DNA of 64,000 bases, taken from positions 1 to 64,000 of the IMG/VR virus record IMGVR_UViG_3300010399_000039. One strand, given 5' to 3'. Origin of the DNA: a virus. Both the position numbers and the translations under genes were made by a program. Of this stretch, positions 26,408-32,927 are shown in pieces (position 1 is the first letter of the stretch; each line of letters begins with the position of its first letter). Under the pieces are notes generated by a model. It had not been told where the DNA came from, made no database searches, and saw only the letters and a list, made by a program, of their open reading frames with translations.

Positions 26408-26830
26408 ATGGATAAAAGCGTCTGTAAACAGCGGTCCACTTATGATTGTATGCTCGCCTGCGTCGCGATGGCGGTGCAGAAGCCCTATGACGACTTGTGG
26501 CCCGAAGAATTTAGAAAGAAAGTAGAGGACGCGCATGGCACGCATGGTGCAGTCTGCCGGGAAGCCCTTGAGATTGCTGGTCTCAGTATTGATAAGGACT
26601 ATTGGATTGTCCGATTGCCAATGGAATGGGCGGCTCATAGTAGTCTCCGACAGCTTCTAAACGGCCGCCGTGCCTTGTTGCAGGTTCCCTCGTTAAACAA
26701 TTTTGGTGAACAGCACATTGTGTTTTGGTCAGGCGCAACTTTGCACGACCCGAGCAACAAACAAATCTACAAATGGATTGAGCAGTGCTCAATTCAGAAT
26801 GTATGGATTTTCAAGGAGATGGAGAGTTGA
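26408..26830 (+). CDS. C39-like papain-fold peptidase or relative, 140 aa
   Basis: ATG 26408 is chosen; upstream frame overlaps the previous gene. The order of motifs is that of C39/papain-like enzymes: KQRSTYDCMLACVAMA (Q, then catalytic C), GEQHIVFWSG (H) and LHDPSN (D). There is no membrane segment and no transporter gene. C39 peptidases cleave leader peptides after double glycine; this one could instead cleave or bind another substrate. It directly follows the Cys-rich secreted peptide. Confidence 0.6.
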   Translation: MDKSVCKQRSTYDCMLACVAMAVQKPYDDLWPEEFRKKVEDAHGTHGAVCREALEIAGLSIDKDYWIVRLPMEWAAHSSLRQLLNGRRALLQVPSLNNFGEQHIVFWSGATLHDPSNKQIYKWIEQCSIQNVWIFKEMES

Positions 26831-26852
26831 ATAATTCTCCTAAGGGGATTTT

Positions 26853-27098
26853 ATGTTCAACCGAAGACGCATTCTCGCCGCAATCTCACTACTGTTCGGC
26901 GGTTCTGTCTCCGTATTTGCCCAAAGGCGAAAGAGCGGCCCGCCCGATGATGGCGAGGATATTCTACTCGGGCGAAAGACAAGAGAAGTCTGCCCAGTGT
27001 GCGGAGACGACGCGCCACAGAAGGATCACCGCATTGACGGCCTTGTATTCAAGGTCTGTCGTGAATGTGGAACCTTCTACGAGAAGGTGAAGAGATGA
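26853..27098 (+). CDS. Exported zinc-ribbon protein, 81 aa
   Basis: N-terminus MFNRRRILAAISLLFGGSVSVFAQ is a Sec or Tat-like signal (twin-Arg-like NRRRIL). The mature part has CPVCGDD and CRECG pairs, a zinc ribbon, which is unusual for an exported protein. ATGA overlap with the next gene. Confidence 0.6.
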   Translation: MFNRRRILAAISLLFGGSVSVFAQRRKSGPPDDGEDILLGRKTREVCPVCGDDAPQKDHRIDGLVFKVCRECGTFYEKVKR

Positions 27099-27448
27099 GG
27101 ATCATTCAGATAGTGCTCGTTCTACTCTTTCTCGCACTCACGACAGGTGCGCAGGACGGGCCGGTCTATACAATTGAGTTCACTGGCATCACTGCTGACT
27201 CGGTAAAGTTCGATGGATTCTATGACGGGCCGGATCAGGTTGAGCATAAGATCAAGGGCACGCAGAAACTGCCCTACGTTCTTTCTCTCCCGGCCAGTTC
27301 GCATATCTTTCTCGATCTCAAGCCGAACAAGAAGACCTATATGGTTCGTGTCTTTTACAGATCAGGTGAGACGGCGCAATTGCGCAGCACGACTGAGAGT
27401 AGGACGAACGAAGGGATTCACTTCAATGTTGAGCCTTATGAGCAATGA
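27095..27448 (+). CDS. Exported beta-rich protein, 117 aa
   Basis: ATG 27095 is ATGA-coupled. Signal MRIIQIVLVLLFLALTTGAQ with likely A-Q cleavage, then an Ig-like/beta-sandwich pattern (YTIEFTGITADSVKFDGFY, KTYMVRVFYRSGETAQL). Fourth consecutive small gene in a cluster where three products are exported. Function unknown. Confidence 0.6.
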   Translation: MRIIQIVLVLLFLALTTGAQDGPVYTIEFTGITADSVKFDGFYDGPDQVEHKIKGTQKLPYVLSLPASSHIFLDLKPNKKTYMVRVFYRSGETAQLRSTTESRTNEGIHFNVEPYEQ

Positions 27449-27665
27449 CAGCTCTCAAAACGAAGACGCCCTGCGCCAGCTTCTCGCTGAGTCGCGGGCT
27501 GAGATCGGCTTAGCGGTGGGGCGTAAGCAAGAGAAGGCAACGGCGATGCTGTTCGCGGCGAGAGTCGAGCAGATTTGCTTGAAGGGATTAGGTGGAAACC
27601 ATGACAATCTATTTCGTGATGATCGAGAAAGGCAGGCCCGTAGGCGTGGCGCGAGAAGATCGTGA
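27438..27665 (+). CDS. Hypothetical protein, 75 aa
   Basis: ATG 27438 overlaps the preceding gene by 11 bases. The N-terminal 45 residues form a helix (SQNEDALRQLLAESRAEIGL); the Arg-rich last 25 residues overlap a second gene starting at 27601 in another frame and may be spurious. Confidence is moderate. Confidence 0.5.
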   Translation: MSNDSSQNEDALRQLLAESRAEIGLAVGRKQEKATAMLFAARVEQICLKGLGGNHDNLFRDDRERQARRRGARRS

Positions 27666-27735
27666 ATCCGCAGTCCGGGAATGGGAGCGGCAAGCAGCAG
27701 GGCGCGAAGTGGTGATAGTGGAAGAATGCAGGTAG
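27601..27735 (+). CDS. Small hypothetical protein, 44 aa
   Basis: ATG 27601 to TAG 27733-27735, overlapping the preceding frame by 65 bases. It reads MTIYFVMIEKGRPVGVARED then a helix and a final EVVIVEECR strand, a compact ferredoxin-like half-fold. Its good codon pattern suggests it is real. Confidence 0.5.
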   Translation: MTIYFVMIEKGRPVGVAREDRESAVREWERQAAGREVVIVEECR

Positions 27736-27738
27736 GCT

Positions 27739-28020
27739 ATGTTTCATTTGAAGGATAACATCTTTTGGGGTCGATTGCGGAACGGCAGCGTTCGTGTATT
27801 TCAGTTAAAATCACCGCCGTCTGATTTCCCCGAGGCGAACACTTCGCTCCATACTGCGAATGTCGTATTTGATCTCGTGATTGACCCGGATGGGTGGGCG
27901 TCCATAGTTGCATCTGTCAGCGCGGGTGGTGAGGGTGACTTACGATTCTTTGCTGCGCGAGAGTTTCACGATAGCACCGGTGAAGTTTCTGTAGTCCAGA
28001 AAGGCGCACCCAATGAGTGA
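27739..28020 (+). CDS. Hypothetical protein, 93 aa
   Basis: Begins 3 bases after the previous stop and overlaps the next gene by 8. Beta-strand-rich (NIFWGRLRNGSVRVFQL, NVVFDLVIDPDGWASIVASV). No family recognised. Confidence 0.55.
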   Translation: MFHLKDNIFWGRLRNGSVRVFQLKSPPSDFPEANTSLHTANVVFDLVIDPDGWASIVASVSAGGEGDLRFFAAREFHDSTGEVSVVQKGAPNE

Positions 28021-28210
28021 CAGCAGCCCTCGATCCGGCGACTGGGACAACATAATGCGCGGCGTGTACGTTGCCGGGGCGTGCGTTATCATCGGCGTCT
28101 TTTTGTTCGTGCTGTTCGTGACCGGCCACGCTGTAGCGGCGATGTGGATCATTATCTCGATCAGTCTGGGCTCACTTGCGGTGTGGGCGCTGCAAGGCAA
28201 TAAGGATTGA
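28013..28210 (+). CDS. Two-segment membrane protein (holin-like size), 65 aa
   Basis: Two hydrophobic helices (about residues 17-37 and 42-60: VAGACVIIGVFLFVLFVTGH; MWIIISISLGSLAVWAL) with a short turn. Size and topology fit a class II holin, but many phage miniproteins look alike and no endolysin is adjacent. Membrane protein is sure; holin role is inference. Confidence 0.6.
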   Translation: MSDSSPRSGDWDNIMRGVYVAGACVIIGVFLFVLFVTGHAVAAMWIIISISLGSLAVWALQGNKD

Positions 28211-28212
28211 CG

Positions 28213-28278
28213 ATGGCGAAGACAAAGAAGCCCAAAAAGAAGAGGCCACCGAAGAAGATCAGGTGGTCGAATAAGTAG
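28213..28278 (+). CDS. Tiny Lys-rich peptide, 21 aa
   Basis: ATG 28213 to TAG 28276-28278. Encodes MAKTKKPKKKRPPKKIRWSN plus one residue, almost entirely basic. Similar MAKxKK openings occur at 29122 and 29839, so it may be real or a degenerate copy. Confidence 0.4.
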   Translation: MAKTKKPKKKRPPKKIRWSNK

Positions 28279-28345
28279 AAGGGTGAGAAGCTCTCAATGC
28301 GCCTGTGGATGACTTGCGGACCTCTGGGAGATAGGATGAAAGCTA

Positions 28346-28870
28346 ATGGCAACCGACATTTCAAGGTTCGGTAATAGATATGGAGAACGACGCGCCGATA
28401 ATGCCAATCTGACCCCTAACGAGGAAAGTGACAAACCTCGCATTGAGGCTAAATTGACCAGACAAATCAAAGAGATTGGGCTCGGACCGATTCTAGCAGC
28501 GATCTCTATTTTGATCGCCGCGATTACCCTGACCATTACGTTTACGGAGAAGGCTAATCAGCGCGGATTGATAGACGGGACGGTTCAACAGGCTTTGAAG
28601 AATACTGAGTCAAACCGGGCCGATGATAAGAAGCTCGTTGAGGACGATAAGAAGGCTTTGCTCGATGCGATTCAGAGCATTAAAGGGGATATCGGGCAGG
28701 CTCTTGATATCGCCAAACAGACACGTGCCGATGTGAACACGATGCGCCAGAGTTCGGATCAGCAGATGATCGAGCTTCGACAGCAGGCTCAGGCAAATTG
28801 GGCTTGGAGCGGTAAACTTGAAAGCAGAATCGCGTCGCTGGAAGTGAAGATCGATCGTGCGACACGATAG
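28346..28870 (+). CDS. Membrane-anchored coiled-coil protein, 174 aa
   Basis: A charged N-terminus, one transmembrane helix (about residues 47-66: GPILAAISILIAAITLTITF) and a long coiled coil to the C-terminus (LRQQAQANWAWSGKLESRIA). Spanin-like or stator-like topology, but no lipoprotein partner adjoins it. Ends in TAG. Confidence 0.55.
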   Translation: MATDISRFGNRYGERRADNANLTPNEESDKPRIEAKLTRQIKEIGLGPILAAISILIAAITLTITFTEKANQRGLIDGTVQQALKNTESNRADDKKLVEDDKKALLDAIQSIKGDIGQALDIAKQTRADVNTMRQSSDQQMIELRQQAQANWAWSGKLESRIASLEVKIDRATR

Positions 28871-28881
28871 GAGAAGCGATT

Positions 28882-29106
28882 ATGTCCCCAGGCTTGCTTG
28901 ATGACGTTATCCTGAAACGCAAGATTTTAACAGGATACTTTAAGGCCGCGCAGCACGAAGCTGAACAGGCTGAGAAACACGGGATGCTCAAAGACGTGGC
29001 CGACCTCGATGCCGAGCTTCACGACGCCTACCTTGTCTTCAAGGCGAAACTTGAATACGTGGTAGATGAGACGAAGAACCGCGTGACGAAGAAGGTCATT
29101 CCGTAG
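28882..29106 (+). CDS. Small helical hypothetical protein, 74 aa
   Basis: RBS AGGAGAAG. Predominantly helical with an acidic centre (KDVADLDAELHDAY). Unknown; in the small-protein run between fibres and GIY-YIG gene. Confidence 0.55.
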   Translation: MSPGLLDDVILKRKILTGYFKAAQHEAEQAEKHGMLKDVADLDAELHDAYLVFKAKLEYVVDETKNRVTKKVIP

Positions 29107-29121
29107 CAGGAGCCGATGTGA

Positions 29122-29160
29122 ATGGCGAAGCGGAAAAAGCGCAAACCACAGGAGCGGTAA
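29122..29160 (+). CDS. Possible 12-aa basic peptide
   Basis: ATG 29122 to TAA 29158-29160 encodes MAKRKKRKPQER. Too short to be certain; noted because it repeats the MAK-plus-Lys/Arg opening of 28213 and 29839. Confidence 0.2.
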   Translation: MAKRKKRKPQER

Positions 29161-29171
29161 CGTCTTTGATG

Positions 29172-29180
29172 TGATATAAT
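29172..29180 (+). promoter_or_regulatory. Extended -10 promoter of the GIY-YIG gene
   Basis: TGATATAAT at 29172-29180 is an extended -10 with a perfect TATAAT. No good -35 precedes it. The start would fall at about 29187, one base before ATG 29188, so the mRNA would be leaderless. Confidence 0.55.
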
Positions 29181-29187
29181 TAAAGGT

Positions 29188-29829
29188 ATGACTGGTATCT
29201 ACGAGATTGCGAACCGGCTGAACGGCAAGCGTTATATCGGCTCTGCTGTATGTTTCAACAAACGGTGGGCTGAACACCGCTCGCTACTGGGGCGTGACAG
29301 TCACCATAGCAAGATACTACAACAGGCATGGAATAAATACGGTGCGCAGGCATTTGTCTTTCGCGTATTACTGATATGCGCAAAAGAGAACTTACTAATG
29401 TTTGAACAGGCATGCTTTGACGGATTGCATCCTGAATATAATATCTCACCTACCGCCGGATCGTTACTTGGATATAAGACCTCGGATGAAACTAAGCTGA
29501 AGCTATCCAAGAGCTTGGCTGGCCGTAAGCGCAGTCCTGAGATATGTGCAAAAATCGGCAACGGACACAGAGGTAAAACTATTAGCGCTGAGGCGCGCGC
29601 TAAAATATCGGCTGCGAAGATCGGTAAAAAGCTAAGCGCGAAGGCGCGGGCAAACATGGCACGTTCCGTCAGAGCCAGAGGCCCGGAGTATCATGCGAAG
29701 CTATCTGCGGCCAGAATGGGTAACAAGAACTCTCTAGGCAGAAAGCATCCACCTGACGTGATTGCAAAGATCTCTGCTGCAAGTAAGGCAATGTGGGCCG
29801 CAAGACGTGCGTGCAGCAAGGCGGCATAA
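29188..29829 (+). CDS. GIY-YIG homing endonuclease with NUMOD-type repeats, 213 aa
   Basis: The catalytic domain has GIYEI (3-7) and KRYIGSA (about 14-20) plus CFNKRWAEHRS and an E in the helix. The C-terminal half carries NUMOD3-like repeats (TSDETKLKLSKS, SPEICAKIGNGHRGKT, SAEARAKISAAKIGKK, SAKARANMARS) that bind DNA. Homing endonucleases are selfish elements inserting between phage genes. It has its own promoter and sits apart from the operon, consistent with an independent insertion. No intron was seen. Confidence 0.88.
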   Translation: MTGIYEIANRLNGKRYIGSAVCFNKRWAEHRSLLGRDSHHSKILQQAWNKYGAQAFVFRVLLICAKENLLMFEQACFDGLHPEYNISPTAGSLLGYKTSDETKLKLSKSLAGRKRSPEICAKIGNGHRGKTISAEARAKISAAKIGKKLSAKARANMARSVRARGPEYHAKLSAARMGNKNSLGRKHPPDVIAKISAASKAMWAARRACSKAA

Positions 29830-29838
29830 TGAGCAAAG

Positions 29839-30486
29839 ATGGCGAAGAAACGCAGAGCACGGAATGGACGTATGCCGGGGCTTGGTGTAGACGCGTTTGG
29901 AGGCAGCGTCATTGATCCCTCAAAGAACGTTAGACAGCTCGCGAAACATGACAGCATCCGTCAAGATGATCTTCGTAAAGCCGAACGTCGATATGTAGGC
30001 TCAGAGATTGCGCGCGTGCGGGAGGTCGCAAACCTCAAGGCTGACCATGTTAAAGAAATCACAGTTATCCATCAGGTTCACGATTACGCGCTGCACAAGG
30101 CAGAGGCCGGGCGGCTGGATGCTCTTAGAAGCAACGACCGGGAAGACCTGAGGGTTCTGGCAGCGGCGACTACCGCGAAGGCGGAGGCGCTTCAGGTTCA
30201 GGTAGCGGCATCGGCAAAGGCATTGGCCGACACGTTTCAGCAGCAGATGTCGGACGTAATTAAGCGGCTCTCGGCTCTAGAGTTAAGTTCATCTGAGGGC
30301 AAAGGAAAGGCAACGGTTGAATCGCCAATGATGGCTGAGATGGTATCCGAGCTAAAGGCACTACGCCGAGAGCAGTCTGTTGGATCAGGGCAAAAGCAAG
30401 GCGCTCTTTCCGTTCGCGAGATGATTAGCTGGGTACTTCTCACGCTGATAACGCTCTATGCGCTCTATAAGTCGATGAAGCCATGA
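29839..30486 (+). CDS. Coiled-coil protein with C-terminal membrane anchor, 215 aa
   Basis: Basic N-terminus (MAKKRRARNGRM), a long helical body (about residues 40-150) and a C-terminal transmembrane helix (MISWVLLTLITLYALYKS). Tail-anchored topology with the bulk in the cytoplasm. It overlaps the next gene (ATGA). Role unknown. Confidence 0.55.
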   Translation: MAKKRRARNGRMPGLGVDAFGGSVIDPSKNVRQLAKHDSIRQDDLRKAERRYVGSEIARVREVANLKADHVKEITVIHQVHDYALHKAEAGRLDALRSNDREDLRVLAAATTAKAEALQVQVAASAKALADTFQQQMSDVIKRLSALELSSSEGKGKATVESPMMAEMVSELKALRREQSVGSGQKQGALSVREMISWVLLTLITLYALYKSMKP

Positions 30487-30938
30487 GACACACCATAGGT
30501 TTCACTCAAAAATTCACTGAGCAGGTCGATAGATTTCTTGCCCTGCTTGAAAGATTCGTCAAGGCCAACGAACGGCCCAAAACAACAGGAGCGTTAATCA
30601 TGTTCAAAGTTAAGGCAGATAATCCCGACGTGGTGGCGTCGTTCAGCGAAACCGTGACGGATTCGGAAGGCCACGCGATTAAGGATCAGGCCGTACTCGA
30701 TTCACTCGTCAAATCTTTCACATCCGACAACGCGGACGCGGTAGCAATCACGAAAAACGATGATGGCAGCTACGGCGTCAAGTTCGGTAATCCCGGCGTC
30801 GCCGCGCTGAATATCAGCATTGCACTTGGAGACGGGACGGTGCTCGGCTCCGGCGTGTTCGGTGTGACCGTAGTCGAAGGTGATCCCGCTGCGGTGACGG
30901 ACATCAAGTTGAAGCTCGGCGATCTTGTCGAGGCGTAA
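30483..30938 (+). CDS. Ig-like beta-sandwich protein, 151 aa (or 113 aa from 30600)
   Basis: The frame is ATGA-coupled at 30483, but a better ribosome site (AGGAG) precedes ATG 30600 (MFKVKADNPD), which would remove a 39-residue helical N-terminus. The folded part is Ig-like (VVASFSETVTDSEGHAI, GVAALNISIALGDGTVLGSG, VFGVTVVEGD). Such domains decorate phage virions. Start uncertain. Confidence 0.55.
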   Translation: MRHTIGFTQKFTEQVDRFLALLERFVKANERPKTTGALIMFKVKADNPDVVASFSETVTDSEGHAIKDQAVLDSLVKSFTSDNADAVAITKNDDGSYGVKFGNPGVAALNISIALGDGTVLGSGVFGVTVVEGDPAAVTDIKLKLGDLVEA

Positions 30939-30983
30939 CCAATCAGGGGCGGCGTAGAAGTCGCCCTGTTTCAAAGGAACGTT

Positions 30984-31196
30984 ATGACCATACCTCTTTT
31001 GATGCTCGCGGCCCCGGCATTGCCCGCCGTTCTGGTCTTGCTTTTGAAGATCGTGATCGCTGGCCTGATAGCCTATGCGCTGTTCTGGGCACTCGGAAGG
31101 ATCGGGCTACCGGAGCCGTTCAATAAGATTGCCCTAGTGGTCATCGTCCTCGCGATTGCCTACTACGTCATCACGTTACTGCTGGCTTTTGCGTAA
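30984..31196 (+). CDS. Holin-like two-TM protein, 70 aa
   Basis: Two hydrophobic helices (LKIVIAGLIAYALFWAL; KIALVVIVLAIAYYVITLLL) and almost no charged residues. Topology and size fit a holin, though no endolysin is identified nearby. Alternatively a small conserved membrane protein. Confidence 0.55.
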   Translation: MTIPLLMLAAPALPAVLVLLLKIVIAGLIAYALFWALGRIGLPEPFNKIALVVIVLAIAYYVITLLLAFA

Positions 31197-31226
31197 CGAG
31201 AAAGGACCGTCGCCGGTCATGCTGCG

Positions 31227-31259
31227 ATCAGAGGCGGGCGTCCTGCACCTGCCTCTGAT
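31227..31259 (+). terminator. 9-bp perfect hairpin (possible terminator or processing site)
   Basis: ATCAGAGGC (31227-31235) pairs with GCCTCTGAT (31251-31259) across a 15-base loop, within a 126-base gene-free gap. It is followed only by TACTTTCC, so a weak T-tract makes intrinsic termination uncertain. Confidence 0.4.
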
Positions 31260-31322
31260 TACTTTCCAAGTGTCCGGCGGCGGCCCCCTATTCGAACGTG
31301 GCGAAGCTGAGAGAAAAGGGTA

Positions 31323-31661
31323 ATGGATAAGGCAGCAATCAAGATCGCTCTGACGACCATTGCAAGACAGGCGCTGTCGGCACTGGCGGGCGGCTTAAGC
31401 GTCTGGACTTCGAAACGAGGCCTTGATCTCGGCGGCGAGTTCGCGCTGCTGGCCGGCGCGGTAGCGATCTTCGTGGTGAATACGCTTTGGGGCATCGGAG
31501 AACGTTTGCTTCAGAAGTGGAAGACTAACGCGGCACGGCTCGCCGATCCGAACATGACCCACAAAGAATTGGACGCAGTCGCATCCGAGGTTCCCAAGAC
31601 GCAACGCATACTGGAAGCGCTCACCGAACCTAAAACCGAATCGAGCGGGATAGCACGATGA
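31323..31661 (+). CDS. Small membrane protein, 112 aa
   Basis: One or two hydrophobic helices (FALLAGAVAIFVVNTLWGIG, about residues 39-58) and a cytoplasmic charged C-terminal half. Preceded by AGAGAAAAGGG. It overlaps the next gene by 4 bases. Possible holin-like role, unproven. Confidence 0.5.
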   Translation: MDKAAIKIALTTIARQALSALAGGLSVWTSKRGLDLGGEFALLAGAVAIFVVNTLWGIGERLLQKWKTNAARLADPNMTHKELDAVASEVPKTQRILEALTEPKTESSGIAR

Positions 31662-32407
31662 CCCTTCAAGACGCACTCGACAGAATAACCGAACGGCTCG
31701 ACGAAGAGACCACGCCGATCTACTGGACTTCGCAGGAATTTGTCGATGCCCTGAACTATGTTCTGCGACTCTTCGCCCTGCTCACGCTCTGGAAAGAAGT
31801 TACTGCGAACTTCACTCTCGTAGCATCGCAATGTTTTCACAATATTCTTTCGCACCCAAGCACGCCGCTCGCGGATTTCATCGTGCCCTTGCGGTTCACC
31901 GTTGGTGGGAAGAGGCTCAAGACCGCAAGCGTTCATCAACTGAATCTGCTGAATCCGTTCTGGACGGTGACGCCAGAAACGGCGGTCCTTGATCTCACCA
32001 ACACGCTTTCGATCGTGCCTGAATATTACGCGGTGCTCGGCTGTGATTTGTTGGCGGTCTATCCCCAAGATGACGCAGGAGTAACAGCGCGGCTTACCTA
32101 TGCGGCTTCCCCGACGCCGCTTTCACTCTCGAGCTTATCCGCGGTTCTGGACGCGCCACTGGCCTATCACGCTTGCTGTTTGGACTTTGCAATTTTGGTG
32201 CTGATGCAGAAGGTAGGCGGGCAGGAATTCGCCAACGAGATTCCGCGGCTGAAAGTATTTCTGGAAGAGGCGGGAAGACTGGCGGGTATCGTGAGAACGC
32301 GGATGATTGCTCAAGGATACGAACGCGTGCCGTTCGATCTGACCGCATACGATCAATCAGCGCTGTTCAAGATTCGATTGGCACAGCAGCCGAAGATGGC
32401 CGCTTGA
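31658..32407 (+). CDS. Adaptor-like phage protein, 249 aa
   Basis: N-terminal helical unit (DALDRITERLDEETTPIYW, TSQEFVDALNYVLRLFALLT), a beta domain (IVPLRFTVGGKRLK, LDLTNTLSIVPEYYAV) and C-terminal helices. This helix-beta-helix pattern is shared with the product at 35722 and with gp4/gp6-like adaptors. A second adaptor-like protein in one phage is not typical; one may be a paralogue with another use. Confidence 0.5.
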   Translation: MTLQDALDRITERLDEETTPIYWTSQEFVDALNYVLRLFALLTLWKEVTANFTLVASQCFHNILSHPSTPLADFIVPLRFTVGGKRLKTASVHQLNLLNPFWTVTPETAVLDLTNTLSIVPEYYAVLGCDLLAVYPQDDAGVTARLTYAASPTPLSLSSLSAVLDAPLAYHACCLDFAILVLMQKVGGQEFANEIPRLKVFLEEAGRLAGIVRTRMIAQGYERVPFDLTAYDQSALFKIRLAQQPKMAA

Positions 32408-32483
32408 AGTTGTGTTTTCGAGCGAGTTGGATTATCCTCGCGGTCAGGTCAGCAAAGAACTTCAGGAGGGAATCGAGGAACTT

Positions 32484-32912
32484 ATGAACCAAGCACTTCA
32501 ATTTGTGGTCGCAGCCTTCAACAGAAACCGCACGCTGTTTCTCAGCGTCGTATTTGTCGTTCTGATCGGTGCAGTAATAGTCGTTTGGACGGTCGGCGCT
32601 GCGCGTGCCGCATCAACAGCCGCCGCAGCGGTCGAAGAAATCGTACCAGCGCCAGACCAACAGAAGCCGATCAAGGATCTACTCGCAGAGCAGGCCCAAT
32701 CTAATCAGGGCTACCAAAACAAAATCGATGGCGCGATCCGCACGCTCATGGCACTCACTAAGAATCCGGTGACTGGCGAGATGGGGCTTAAGCCTACGGA
32801 ATGGCAAGCGACCAGTGACGGCAAGGACGGCTTGAAGTTCGTCGCAGTAAAGAAACAACCGAACATCTCAACTGGGGCCGCAACTCAACCGGGAACTCAA
32901 CCCGACAAATAA
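32484..32912 (+). CDS. Membrane-anchored protein with coiled region, 142 aa
   Basis: ATG 32484 is preferred (GAGG 6 bases upstream); the frame is open from a GTG at 32412. One transmembrane helix (LFLSVVFVVLIGAVIVVWTV) with a Gln/Pro-rich periplasmic part (PAPDQQKPIKDLLAEQAQSN). Function unknown; precedes a fibre-like gene. Confidence 0.55.
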   Translation: MNQALQFVVAAFNRNRTLFLSVVFVVLIGAVIVVWTVGAARAASTAAAAVEEIVPAPDQQKPIKDLLAEQAQSNQGYQNKIDGAIRTLMALTKNPVTGEMGLKPTEWQATSDGKDGLKFVAVKKQPNISTGAATQPGTQPDK

Positions 32913-32927
32913 CACGGAGGCGCTTTG

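Noticed and set aside
30948-30974. Hairpin after the Ig-like protein gene
   Set aside because: The stem has a bulge and only a weak T-run, too poor to call a terminator.
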